Assembly (NCBI RefSeq): GCF_000365145.1
Contig: NW_008481811.1
Coordinates: 2,108,001-2,172,000 of the forward strand
Origin: Cyphellophora europaea CBS 101466
Taxonomy: Eukaryota > Ascomycota > Eurotiomycetes > Chaetothyriales > Cyphellophoraceae
Direction: 5' to 3'
DNA: 64,000 bases
How positions within the stretch are numbered: the first letter of the stretch is position 1; each line of letters starts with the position of its first letter. The position numbers were made by a program, and so were the translations under genes. Positions 42,618-53,603 of the stretch are shown in pieces. The notes below the pieces were generated by a model, which was given only the letters and a program-made list of their open reading frames with translations, did not search any database and had not been told where the DNA came from.

Positions 42618-44734
42618 TCAAGTCCTGGGGCCAGACTCTCGCGCCCCGCGAGCCGCAGCACTGGTCTCCAATTGTTGCTCCTCTTTCATCTCGTCTTCAC
42701 CCTCACTACCAGCTCCCTTGCGGAGCTCGACCTGAGGTAGCGGAGACCTGCCCCTCGAAGGCATTTCTTGATACGTGATCACCCTTCTGCTTGCCCACTG
42801 CTGCTGGGCCGACAGCTTCTCCTCTACGGCCGGCGTTACCTGCTCGTTCGAGGAGCTCGCATGGCTCTTCACCTTTGCCATATCTTCCTCCAACGCGCGA
42901 AGCCCGTCCTTCTTACTCGGACTCCGGTGAGCAGGCAGTGGGGATCTTGGCGCCGACACCGATGTTTCCGCCATCTGCTCCTTGGACTCATCTCCCTCCC
43001 TCCGCCCAAGATCCAGGCTTTGTGCACGGCTCTGTGCGCGACTCTGCCGCCGACTACGCGATCTCTCGCTGGCCACGCGACTAACGCTTCTCGAATGGCG
43101 CCGACTGGCCCATCTTCCTCCTCTCTCCTCTTCCTCGTCGTCAGTAGTCCAACCCTCAAGATCATCGAGCTTCTGCACGCCCCAAGTTGCATCTGCACTG
43201 ATTGCGCGTCCATATCGCTTCAGCAGCAGCCCCACTATTACAGGGCCGATGATGGTGCTGAGAATAGTGGCCCAGGTCGCGATGAGGAACGCCTTCTCGG
43301 ACAGGAATGGCGTCTGGTTCAGACCTATCTGAATTATGAGCAAGCCGATCTCACCACGAGCGATCATTGCGACGCCGAGGAGGGTGATAGGTTTCCATCC
43401 CGACGTGGTAAGTGCGCGGAGCTTTGGCACTGGGCGGACAGTAATGAGCTCGTAGAACGGCACAATCATGCCAACAATAAGCTGTATGCGTCAGGTAGGC
43501 AGTGAGGTGGCCAGGGGCGGATCTCACCTTTCCAAACAGCATTATGACTGCAAACAAGATCCCTTTCCAAATAATCTCGCCGGTCCACAGCTGCCGAAAT
43601 GGGATAGCGAAGCCGACACTGGCAAAGAACATAGGCTGCAGGATGTACTGACGGGCGTCTAGGAAGTACTTCTCGAACGTGTGGACGAAGGTCGGTGTTT
43701 TGTCGGGAGCAGTCTCGCCATGCTCACGGTTGAGCACCGAAAACGGCGCAAGGGGATGAATACAAGGTAGTGAGGTCAGGAAAGTACCGGCCAAAAACGC
43801 GCCGTAGAGTGGTGATGCTCCAGAGAAACCGGCGACGCTCAGGAACCCGCAGAGAATGGAGACCATCAAAATGATATTGGACACATGCTTGTAACGAGCG
43901 AAATTGTCCTCGACATAGAAGCGAAAGATGGGACTCGCGAGGTACTTGGCGATGAGTGGGGAGAGTACACCCATAGCTATACTCGCAAGCACGGGCCTAC
44001 CCACAAGCCACCCAACACTTGTATTACTACCCTCGCCCGCAGATCCGAGGTTGTGAATAACACTGTATGCAGATCCTCAGTATAGAGTATTATATCGATC
44101 AAGCAGCTACACTTACCTGGCCATGACCAGCCCACTGACATCACTGATGACCGCAGCACTAATGAGTACTGTGCCTATCCTCGTCTTCGGAAGATCGATG
44201 CCTTTCGCCGCGCTTGCAATTACGACAAACGTGGTACCCAGACTGGTGACGGAGAGGGCGGCGGCAACGATAAAGGTTTCTACGGCCCCGAAGCCCCAGC
44301 CCACATAGAGGAGAGCGTAGCAGAGACCGAATGGCACCAGGATACCAATCGCAGCTGCACCGGCGCTGAGGAAAAAGTTCGCTTTGAGCAAGCCAAGATG
44401 AACCGTGAGCCCGCCTTGGATGTGAGTCAGTGGGAAATCCCGGACCGAGGAGTTCGACTGCCTCACCCTCGAAGATGATCAATATCAGGCCGATATAACC
44501 AAGACTCACAAACGTCTCTTGCCAGCCAACGGGCATGATGTTGCCGATAGGGACTCCATAAAGCATGCCTACCAGGATTTGGCCAATCAGCCCGGCTTTG
44601 AAGATCTTGTCCGACAACCATTCTGCAAGGGCCAGGAAGAAGAAGAAAGAGAATAATATCAGAAGTTCGACGGGTCCGGGCTCATGGTATTCGAGATAAT
44701 GGCCATTGCCGCTAGATTCGGCGTCGGCAGCCAT
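42618..44734 (-). CDS. Sodium/proton (CPA-type) antiporter
   Basis: 654 residues from four exons: 44467-44734, 44117-44414, 43528-44062 and 42618-43481. Introns of 52, 54 and 46 nt (44415-44466, 44063-44116, 43482-43527) all restore the frame (FEG-GLTVHLG; MAR-S-VIHNLG; LFGK-LIVGMI). Start at 44734 (MAADAESSGNGHY); the frame runs on upstream to 45184, but that extension is basic, low-quality and lies before a better start. About twelve hydrophobic segments form a Na_H_Exchanger domain, including LIGQILVGMLYG, IGLILIIFEG, SVTSLGTTFVVI and ARGEIGLLIIQIGL. The last about 190 residues are a cytosolic, Arg/Ser-rich disordered tail (SRSRRQSRAQSRAQS) and likely regulatory. Ion preference (Na+ or K+) is not decidable here. 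Confidence 0.92.
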
Positions 44735-46721
44735 AAAGGGGCGCTTCTGTTCCTTCCGCCGACTAAGATGTTTGGGAAAGGGGGTGTTGTCTCCGTGTTT
44801 CAGTATTTCTGTGATCGAGGACCCAGAAGATCCCGATTGTTGATTGTCTGTGCAGTATACAGTGCGGTCCGAAGGACATATGGTGCTCAGATGGTGGTCT
44901 GATCTTGTTGTGGCGGGCAGTTCCAAAACGCCGAGCCAGCGACGAGAAACAAGCTCCGCTCCTCCACCCGCAACATCCTCGCCAGGGCTGGGCAATACCT
45001 TCTGTCGCGGAACGAGAGAGGGGTAGCGGTAGGCGAGCCGCCGCGTCGCGCTTGTGCCAAAATTCTTGACGTCGTCCGTGCATCCGGTTTTCGTGTTTTT
45101 AACTCTTGGCAGTCCTCCGCTCCGCTCTCTCACGGTATTGTCGTCTGCCACGTGCGGGATGCACGCCCGGATCAGGTGCATCACTCATGTTCATAGACAT
45201 TGAAGATTCCCCAAGGGGGTTAATATGAGCATCAATCTGCAGTCATAAGAGGATCAAGCCGATGGTATTCTTTCCAACGACTCCTCCCATCCCCTTCTCC
45301 AGTCTCGAGGGTTGCTTGAAGGCGCGAGGCAAACAAAGCTCTTCTTTCGGACAAAATAGCTATGCCCGCAAAGATTGAGCCACAATCAGGTACTATGGCA
45401 CAGGTCAGTTCGGGCCCCAGAAAGCTACTTTGCAACACCCGTTTCGAGATCATGGCGAGGCGACCCGCCAGCATCGCCAATTTGCAGGTAGTCACCGAAG
45501 AGCAGCTAGCAGCTCCAGCAAGCACTGTGATGGCCGGCCATTCGCGCGTTGAATTGCCAACCTCGCTTGTAGTTCTTGACCTGTCATCCGCACGTTTCGA
45601 TTTGGTCGGAAGCACTCATTCCAAATCGACCAGAGCGCTTCGATCTCCTTGCTGCCGGCACATGACTGCGCGCTTCCGGCGGATGCAGCCCGACACCTTT
45701 CCGCTCGGAGCAGGAGCCTGTCTTGATTCTTCATATCCGCGCAATACGTTTATGGTATCGACTTATACTGTCTCACATCTTCCGTGGTGTGACACCGGGC
45801 GAAGGGGTGCAACCACGAGGGAATGTAGGGAGGCAGTCAGCACGGGATTGGCCGCGACCCATGTCGGGGTTCGTCCGTCGGACGTGGTCACCCACAGAAC
45901 TTCATCGTGCAAGTTTTCAGGCAACGTGAGTATACATGCGCAGTAGGCAAGTCGGCGGAATGGACACTGACGCCGCAAAGATTGTGCCGCGAAGGTGTTT
46001 GACAGGTTCCGTCACCTGCTGTAGCACAAGTCGTCCACGTTGGAACTGGGCCTGGAAAGGCTGACTCTCTCGTTGATCTAGGACTCACGAGTGATCTGCA
46101 GACGGTGAAGCACAGGGTTGCTCAAGCCTGGAGTTGACACGACATGACAGGAGCCTAACGTCGATTAACTTGTGATCTGACAGCACAGATCTGATTTTGT
46201 CGCACACTGGGAGAAGGATTCCGCATATCTTGCGTAAATACCAAATAGCTGTGCGTCGTATGCTTGCGTTAGCCAGAAGTTCCCGATGGTCGTTGTGCTT
46301 GAAACCATCGAACCGTCTCTCCTCAGCAGATGATTGAGGCTCGCCTCCTAAAGCGCAGCCAGCGCGGCGTGTGTAACAAGAACAACCCGTGGAGCAATCC
46401 AGACGGGTTGTGGCACAGGACGTATCTGTGCCATACACAATGCAAAGCATAGTGTTCATTGGTCTGCTCTCCAAGGCACGCGCAGGGGTTTGCGGCTACC
46501 CGCACCGCATCCAGCTGCCCAAGCAGGGCTGTCAGCGGACCGATCCGATTGCGTTTGTTCAACGCATCAACCTCAAAATAATCGCAGAGAATGATCTGTC
46601 AATCACAAACGAGGCGTCGCTTGCTGCCAACACTGACCGGTGTGTTGAATGATCGCCGCGTTGTGCCCTCCCGATCGGTTATAGACGGCGCGGTCATGCA
46701 AAGATGGCCTTGCTAGTCGTC
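44735..46721. other. Two-kilobase intergenic region, no supported gene
   Basis: Contains the antiporter promoter and the MFS 3' flank. Overlapping frames at 45232-45734 on the minus strand and 45362-45946 on the plus strand are open for 80-195 codons, but none shows a domain, and they conflict. Part of the minus frame (ALWSIWNECFRPNRNV, about 45590-45650) looks protein-like and could be a gene remnant. Confidence 0.4.
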
Positions 46722-48346
46722 TCACAGCCGTTTGAGAGGGCTTTTCGACATGCGCAAGCGGAGTAAAGCCACGAGACCAGCGGAAAGCAACGCCAGGGAT
46801 CCGGCATAGAATATAGCTGGCCTGTAGGCTTTGAAGCCGGCTGTCTCCCCGCCATAAGCGTCAAGCAGGTAGCCAGCGATTGGAGCACCCATCAGATAGC
46901 CCCCGGTCCAGGATGTCACAACGGCCCCCATTGCGACCGAAACTCGCACGCTTCCGAACACGTTGGACACAACAGTAGGCATCACGGAAAAGAAGCCACC
47001 ATTGCCAATGCCGTTCACAATCACGAAGGCGACCAGCGGGCCCAGGGAGGAAGAGACAGGCCAGAGGCACAGCATGCTGAGGGCGCTCAGCATTAATGTC
47101 GCGAACAAGGAATTCAGAGGCCCAAGCTTGTCGCCCATGAAGCCGGTTGCAATCCGGCCAATAGCCGAGGAGAAATTGAAACCTGCCACAAGAGCTGCAC
47201 CTGTGTAAGGCGAGAAACCGAGGGAGCGGGCGTACAGAGGTAAGAAGAACGGAGGAACGCATAAGGGAAAAGTGGCAACGGCACCGACCAAGAACACCAT
47301 CACAAACTTGAAATCGCGGAACAATGACCTGTACAGAGTCAGCATGATCAGCATTGGCAGGATTGAACAAACTGACAGGTCGATGAAAGTGGCCGTCTTT
47401 ACAGGCGCTCGCTCTCTGATCAGCCAGGCCATTGGTAGACCTGTAGCCCACATCAGAAGGCCAACCAGTCGGAAAGCCCATGCTGTACCCAGACGCTCGA
47501 CAATCGCTGACATGGACAGACTTATGATGGCTCCACCAAGTCCACCACCGGCGAAGACGAGACCATTCGCTAGACCTCGGCGGCGCGAAAAATACTGGGC
47601 AGTCAGAACGGAGGCAACCATGAAGCAACAGCTGGGTCTGTCAGCGTGGGAAGTCCGGAAGCGTGTGCAACCTGCCTGACTCCATAACCCATCATTAGGC
47701 CGGCGGTAATGAATAGACCGCCAATGTTGCTCTGGGAAAAGCCACTCAATATCTGACCCAACCCCATCAGAGATACGCCAAGCAGAGCGACTTTGCGGGC
47801 CCCAAGAGCTCGAGTAAGCCTGCCATTAGGGATCGCGAATGCGGCATTGCAGGCGACGGCGAGCGAGCCGACAAACGAGAGGGTAGACGGAGATGCAACC
47901 TTGTTCTCAATCAAAGCCGCCTGAATGACTCCCCAACTATAGGCTGTGAACCTCTCAGCAAACGCGTTTTAGTCTCAATTGATGGAGTATGAGGACTCAG
48001 CACGGCCTCCAGGTCAATGAGCCAAGGCTCCATGAGTAAGGAAGCCTGCATGGAGGCGCGGACAGTGGTGAATTTGGTAAGGAACTTACTTGTGCCGACT
48101 ATTGGGGTGTTAGCATCAATGTCGCACGAGGGCAGAGCATCACTCACCAAACCAAAAGCACATCGTACTACACGACGCGACTATGACCCACCCGTAGCCG
48201 CCGTCAGGGACGCTGGCGTCGGCAATTCTAGACGCCTCAACGATGCTATCGGGATCTGACGGGGCCGTAGAATCCTGCCAGTTGGGAACATCTGCTCCGG
48301 TTGTGCCGGTATTGGAACGAAGCTCAATAGTTTCTGTAGCAGACAT
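46722..48346 (-). CDS. Monocarboxylate-transporter-like MFS permease with microexon
   Basis: Twelve-helix MFS transporter of the MCT/MCH type, 461 residues from four exons: 48148-48346, 48090-48098, 47676-47943 and 46722-47631. The N-terminal DGGYGWVIVAS is the MCT signature. Exon 2 is only 9 nt; with it the protein reads FWF-VGT-TYSWGVIQ, matching the usual GTTYSWGV block, and without it two residues of that block are lost. Introns are 48099-48147 (49 nt, GCTAAC branch), 47944-48089 (146 nt), and 47632-47675 (44 nt) with a GC donor (AG|GCAGGT) and GCTGAC branch; only the GC donor keeps frame into SCCFMVASVL. Other blocks: QYFSRRRGLANGLVFAGGGLGG and GFNFSSAIGRIATGFMGDK. Substrate unknown (monocarboxylates or riboflavin in relatives). 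Confidence 0.9.
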
Positions 48347-48508
48347 ACTGAGGTGAGACGCGGGGAGACTAGGTGAAGTGAAGTTGTTTGATGACCTTTT
48401 TGTACGTGCCACGAGGTGGTCGCGTGGTCGCGCCCTTCCATCAATCCAGGTGGGGCCACGGGGACTCCGACGAACAGTAGTTTGAGCTCAGACTTGGCTT
48501 GCGACCTC

Positions 48509-48542
<34 letters not shown>

Positions 48543-49622
48543 AACTGAGCATTTTGGTTGCTAAATGCAGGAGACGGCGATTTGCATTCCTAGTCCAGGG
48601 TGCAAAAGTTGCTGTCGGGGATACCAGGGCATGCTTAGGGCCAGCGCAGCTAGAAAGCTGCCCCCAGGTAGCGACACGCGGGGCGGCATGGCGGGGTACT
48701 TTTGGAAGATGTCCTGTGGTGCAGCGGCCTCTCGACGTTAAGTACCTGAGCTAGGTTGATGGGGGTTCTATTGGTGCACCAGATCCGATACTTCAAGAAG
48801 AAACTGGAGCTCTTAGGAGTCAAATGACAAGTTATGCCACTGGGACCGAACACAGAGGATGGAACGGCGGGGACTTCTGTGCGTCTAGTGTGATGGCATG
48901 CTTGCCTCACTTTCGATCCTCGCCACCGTATTGCGAACTCATTCTTCGAGGTTGCAGTCCAGACTGAAGCGGATTAATTGGCACAGATCCCTTGTGCATG
49001 ACACAGCAATTGTTGTGTAACGCCCGGGGCAACCGTGCACGTTGACGACCGTCTCGCAAAATACACCAACTTGTACCCCAGGTATTAGTGCTGTTGCAGC
49101 CAGGCCCTATTGAAACTAGCAGCTCAGTAGTGGATCATGCAGCTCTTCCAGGCTCGCGTATGCAGCAAGCCGAGGAGGTCTCCAAGGATGTCCTTTCGGA
49201 GTGACGTGTTTCAATGGCGGGCGTACAAAAGTCCCTCTACACCGGTAAGTGTTTCAGAGTTCCTCGAATGGGGACTTTGTCCACCCCTGTGCAGTGGCCA
49301 CAATTGCGGAAGCCGATCAGTCCAGGAGCGAGGCAAAGACGGTTGAGTGGTGCAAATGAGATTAGACGTGTGAAATCGACATGGCCCTTCGTGTGCTCGA
49401 GGCCTGCTCGAATCGTCTCAAATGCAAAAGGCGGCATTCCTCCGGATTCAGGTATCAGAACAACACATCCTGTACACCTGCCTGCTTGCTTTAAAGCCGT
49501 CAAGTGCCACTGATCCTGCATACAGATAGTAGCCGCACACGTCCGTGCTATTCGGAAGAGTTGCGTCAACGACATACTTCGATAGCCTGCTGTATTCATC
49601 AGCTCATCTCTTTAGTCTCACA
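48347..49622. other. Intergenic with (GAC)n tract
   Basis: About 1.3 kb between the divergent MFS and small-protein genes. A GAC trinucleotide run (about 48511-48541) lies near 170-195 bases upstream of the MFS ATG. A minus-strand frame at 49237-49599 (120 codons with ATG) overlaps the promoter area of the next gene and has no domain. Confidence 0.5.
48511..48541. repeat. (GAC)n trinucleotide microsatellite
   Basis: About ten uninterrupted GAC units upstream of the MFS transporter gene. Confidence 0.9.
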
Positions 49623-49986
49623 ATGCCTAATGAGAAGTCAGTTGGTCCTTGCACAGCACCCCACCAAGCCTATCTGTGCTTGCTTCGGGAGAGAGCTGAC
49701 GGTGTACAGAACGAAGAAGGCGCCCGTTGCCGCGAAAAACAAGCATTCTGCCACAGAGAAGCAGTCCAAAATTTCTCTCGAGGCAGTTCGCAAGCAGAAT
49801 GCAGACAATGCCATCAATCCCATTACCGAGTTCAAGAAACGTCCCCGACACGCCGACGTATGGGTACCCGGCGGACATCATGGAGAAAGAGCATACACCT
49901 TGTTCGACAAAGTGAACAAGATTGAGGAAGACTTCGCAGCTGCCGATGCCGCTGCGAAGGCATCCTCGGACAGTCCTCGCAAATAG
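49623..49986 (+). CDS. Small hydrophilic protein, unknown function
   Basis: Two exons: a 14-nt first exon (49623-49636, MPNEK) and 49710-49986, separated by a 73-nt intron (GTCAGT donor, GCTGAC branch, ACAG acceptor). The product is 96 residues: a Lys/Ala-rich start (TKKAPVAAKNKHSATEKQSK), a helical part (LEAVRKQNADNAINPITEF), then the distinctive block RPRHADVWVPGGHHGERAYT and an acidic/Ala-rich helix at the end. No family recognised. A longer uninterrupted frame beginning at 49504 exists but requires reading the intron; its N-terminal part is not protein-like. Confidence 0.6.
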
Positions 49987-50697
49987 GACTGCCGTGGGAC
50001 GTGGCTCTGCCACAAACTGTTCTTGGTTGGATGCAGCCATCCACGCATCATTTCACCTCTGAGGAACTTACCAAGTGATATCTGCACAGCTCCTGGGCTC
50101 GGCTGTCATGGGATTAATGTTCACTGCTGCCAAGCAAAGACTTTTGCCTGCAGCCGGGCATAATGGCCGTCAACACTGTCTGGCACGAAGCACTCCTGCC
50201 TGGTTAGAATGGACTTTAATACTGTTCTCTTGGGTAAAGATTGACTTTATTGCTAAAGATAAAAATGGGAACGAGTTGGGTGTATTGAGGTTGAAGATGA
50301 GTCACTGTTGCCGCAAGTACAGTTGTTCGTCAGGATGATTGAACCGTGACAGGTCGCATGAAAGGAGGAAATGCCTGAACGGAAAAGATTGGGACAGAAG
50401 GCCCATTATGTAGTCGTCAGACTCATTGGCACTGCCCACCACCCGCAAGGCTGCCCAGACATACGTCCTTAGGCTCCACTGTCGCTAAACATAATCCCGG
50501 GGTTGTTGTGATTACAAGCGAAAACAGGCTGTGTTTTGACATCTTACGAACTTCTCATCAATAACTTCAGTGGCTTTCTGCTACATCTCAGTGTTCTCAG
50601 AGGATATCTAGACTCTCCTGCGAGCCTTCAATCATCAACCCTTACTTCGTTCGATGTTCGTGTTGCAAAGACCGTGCCTCAGGGTTCTGATTGGAGG
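49987..50697. other. Convergent 3' intergenic, nothing recognised
   Basis: 711 bases between the stops of the small protein gene and the SDR gene. Somewhat AT-rich around 50210-50290. No feature seen. Confidence 0.5.
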
Positions 50698-51624
50698 CTA
50701 ATACTTGATTTCCTTCTCGAGCGCCTCTTTGGTGAAGTAGTTCTCCTCAACGTCCTCCAACCAGCCCGGCTGTGTCGGCTTCCAGCCCAACTCTTGCTGC
50801 GTCTTTTCGGATGAGACAGGATTTTTCCTCGACATGACCATAGCAAAGAAGCCCAAGGACTGCTGAGCTTCTTGGAAACTAACAGCTTCGACCGGCAATT
50901 CAAGCTTTCTTCCAATCAACTCGGCCAGATCCTTGACGGGAACCCCTTGCTCCGCGATACCGTGGTAAGTTGCTCCAGGCTTGCCCTTCTCCAGGGCAAG
51001 TCTGCAGAGTGCCGCAGTGTCGAGGCGGTGAGCTTCAGGCCAGCAAGCGTCTGAGCCTTCGATGTATACGCTCTTGCCACTTTTCCTTGCTGCTTGGATG
51101 ATCGCGGCCACAAAACCACCGTCACCTTTCCCATGTACCGAAGGACTAAATCTGATGACCATTCCTCGAATGCCCTTCTCGTCCGAGAGACGCCTAACCA
51201 AGTCCCCGGACTCTGCTCGTTTCGAGAAGTCGCCGAGCTCCCTGTTGTCGGGCGTCGATTCGTCTCCGGGTCCATCGGTTTCGATCAGGCCCAGGGTGCC
51301 GGATGCAATGACCAGGGGCTGTCCGGGAGAGAGCACGCTTCCCATGGCAGCAATGGCATTCTGGTCGATCTGGCAGACTGCCGCGAACCGCGAGAAGTCA
51401 TGAACAAAGCCCAGGTGCAGGACACCCTCAGAGGCTGCAGCACCTGCTTTCAAACTCTCCAGGTCCTCAAGGTCCCCCCGGTGGACTTCTGCACCAAGCT
51501 TCCGGAGGGTCTCGGCACTGGAATCACTGCGAGCGAGCGCCAGAACGGTATGACCATGTTTGAGAAGCTCTTCGACGGACGCACGTCCGATGAAACCCGC
51601 AGCTCCAGTAACGAAGACCTTCAT
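50698..51624 (-). CDS. Extended short-chain dehydrogenase / NAD(P)-dependent epimerase-like
   Basis: 308 residues, one exon. The N-terminus is a Rossmann fold with the TGAAGFIG glycine motif (residues 6-13) and an Arg in LARSD that suggests NADP(H) binding. RGDLEDLES and VLHLGF follow the extended-SDR pattern. The usual YxxxK catalytic pair is not obvious: the expected site reads near KRAESGDLVRR, so this is an atypical SDR. The C-terminal half (WPEAHRLDTAALCRLALEKG, GWKPTQPGWLEDVE) is the substrate-binding part of the NAD-dependent epimerase group. Often involved in secondary metabolism or detoxification; substrate unknown. Confidence 0.85.
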   Translation of the reverse strand: MKVFVTGAAGFIGRASVEELLKHGHTVLALARSDSSAETLRKLGAEVHRGDLEDLESLKAGAAASEGVLHLGFVHDFSRFAAVCQIDQNAIAAMGSVLSPGQPLVIASGTLGLIETDGPGDESTPDNRELGDFSKRAESGDLVRRLSDEKGIRGMVIRFSPSVHGKGDGGFVAAIIQAARKSGKSVYIEGSDACWPEAHRLDTAALCRLALEKGKPGATYHGIAEQGVPVKDLAELIGRKLELPVEAVSFQEAQQSLGFFAMVMSRKNPVSSEKTQQELGWKPTQPGWLEDVEENYFTKEALEKEIKY

Positions 51625-53222
51625 TTTGCGACTGGTTGTTGGTAATTCGAAGGATAAGAGTTAGAAAAAGAGATCTAGGTGTTGTAGGTGCGTGATGTCT
51701 GCTGTGGTCTGTTGTCCTGTTGAGGACGTTCGCTACTTATACCTTTTCATCTACATTCCAACCCCGTGAGTCGGGCGCATGATGGGCCGGTTGATAGACT
51801 CTCAAATTGCCCCCCGCACAAGAGCAAAAAGGCTCAATGGGAACCAGGCCAAGGACTTCACTGCCTGAAAACCGGCGCTAACTTTATCTCGTATACAATT
51901 TCAGCACTTGTCATTGAACGTTTCCGCGCCGGACGAGTTGATCGCAGTATCCGCGAGCCAGCTATACCGCATCAAGGCTTCGATACGCTATACCTCACTA
52001 CAGCTCCATATTCTCTAGAGTCCACAGACTGTCATCATTCCTGAGCTCGATCTGGTACGACGGAGCTGTGTCTCTGTTCGATTGACGAGCTACCATTATA
52101 TTCCTGGCTAAAGACACAACTACTGCCCCGCTCCAACGACCCGTCAACGGATTGAAACTTCATGACATCGCACGTCAGTTGCCTTGGGAGTCCGGCGAAG
52201 CCGATCGTCGCACTGAACTCGACCTCGTATTGGGACGGAGATTGCTGCTATTGCCGGCCGCGCTGGTAACTAAATTACAGCCTTGCAGCCTCTCAGCCAG
52301 CCAGCCGCCAATCGGAGTTCTGATTGGTTTTACGGCACTTAAGGCTTGGTAATAAGGTCTCGGCGGAAGAGCTCGTCCGGGACCGACTGTACTACAAACA
52401 GCACATTGTGCGAGGCATGCATCACGAGAGAGGCCATTGATCGTAATTTGGTCGATGAGCCCTCGCTATGTAAGCAAAATTTGTGCGCAGGCACAATTTT
52501 GGGTATTCACGAGCTTTCGCCCACCTCGCGTTCCGGAAAGCAGCTCGCAAGGAGTGGCAGGTGCTGCGAGAAACCCTGGCATGGTCGTCCATTGACCAAG
52601 CCTCATTCACGATGCATCCACTGCCTGCCCAAGCTGGGCTAGCACTCCTTGTCTTGGCGTATATCTCCTGCCGCTCTCCTGTCTTGTTAATACATCCTCA
52701 TTTGAGGTTTAGTTTTGATAATCATTGGCACCAACATCCTGTCCTGCTAGTACACGCTTGGATCACGTCCCAGTCAGGAAAGAAGCATCGCCCGTTCGCA
52801 AACGACATCTCCTTAGCAGGGATCAAATGGAAGCTCGATGATGAAGCCCCCAGGTGAAGCATGAGACTAGAGATCAAGAGACAGGACAGAAGAATCCGCC
52901 ACTAACATGGCGAAATCCTGACGCTGTTGTCAGGCCTTGGAGGGTCTAAGGCCCGGGAACGACTAGCGACGGAGCTGACGGCAACGGAACGCTTTGCTTC
53001 GCCAAATGCCTCTCTAGAAGATGAATGATCACGCCTACGAAACTGTCCTGCAAGCTATAGGTTTCCATCATGGTACCACATCTGTTCACTCCGCCGCACA
53101 GTCTCTGTCCTCCCTCCTTGCGCATGCCGGGGCGAGGCAATATCCAACGATCTTCCAAGCTGACCTCGACACCGGCTCATTTGCACCACAACTCCAACCC
53201 ATCAAATCATGCGCGGCCACGC
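51625..53222. other. Intergenic, no supported gene
   Basis: 1.6 kb upstream of the SDR gene and downstream of the triple-motif protein gene. Several short frames on the plus strand (52152-52857) lack domains and convincing starts. No repeat or RNA gene recognised. Confidence 0.45.
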
Positions 53223-53603
53223 TCAGCGCCACTCCAAGAAGCGTCTTCGATAGCTCCCTCTCCTCTGGCTCTGTGCTTCCACTCTCTTCGCGGTCTCTGC
53301 GCTCGACCACTGGAAGCTGGAAGACGTTCGCGGGTCGCTCGCCGCACTGTCGGCTTGGTGTTGCTGTTGTGCAAGGAGCGTCATCATGGCAGGTGATTCG
53401 AGGAAGCGACGAGAGAAGGAGTTGCGGCAGTTCTCGTTGATGGGGACCGACATGTTGGATGATACAGATGAAATGGCATCTGGTGTGCTGCTCCTAGGGT
53501 CGGAGGTGCGGCGATGGGAGAGGAATTGGCGACTGTAGCTGTTTCTCGGGGTGATGGAAGATGCTGGCGTAGGGTTGGGTGTACAGAGTGCCATGGTGGA
53601 CAT
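53223..53603 (-). CDS. Small protein with three R[NG]S[YF][SR]R[QR]FL motifs
   Basis: 126 residues, one exon, start ATG at 53603 (MSTMALCTPN). I do not recognise the family. The protein is Ser/Arg-rich and disordered-looking, without a signal peptide or membrane segment, and carries the same nonapeptide three times: RNSYSRQFL (20-28), RNSFSRRFL (60-68) and RGSYRRRFL (115-123, three residues before the end). Between them are Ser/Pro and Gln-rich linkers. The exact recurrence of an aromatic-x-R-x-F-L core argues that the ORF is translated and that the motif is a short linear docking or modification site (Arg before Ser also fits basophilic kinase sites). Neighbours give no hint. Confidence 0.6.
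   Translation of the reverse strand: MSTMALCTPNPTPASSITPRNSYSRQFLSHRRTSDPRSSTPDAISSVSSNMSVPINENCRNSFSRRFLESPAMMTLLAQQQHQADSAASDPRTSSSFQWSSAETAKRVEAQSQRRGSYRRRFLEWR

Noticed and set aside
44735..45184. N-terminal extension of the antiporter frame
   Set aside because: The 150 extra residues are basic and lack membrane or domain character; the ATG at 44734 is followed directly by a typical transporter N-terminus.
49237..49599. 120-codon minus-strand frame
   Set aside because: Starts 24 bases from the divergent small-protein ATG, has no domain, and would leave no room for a promoter.
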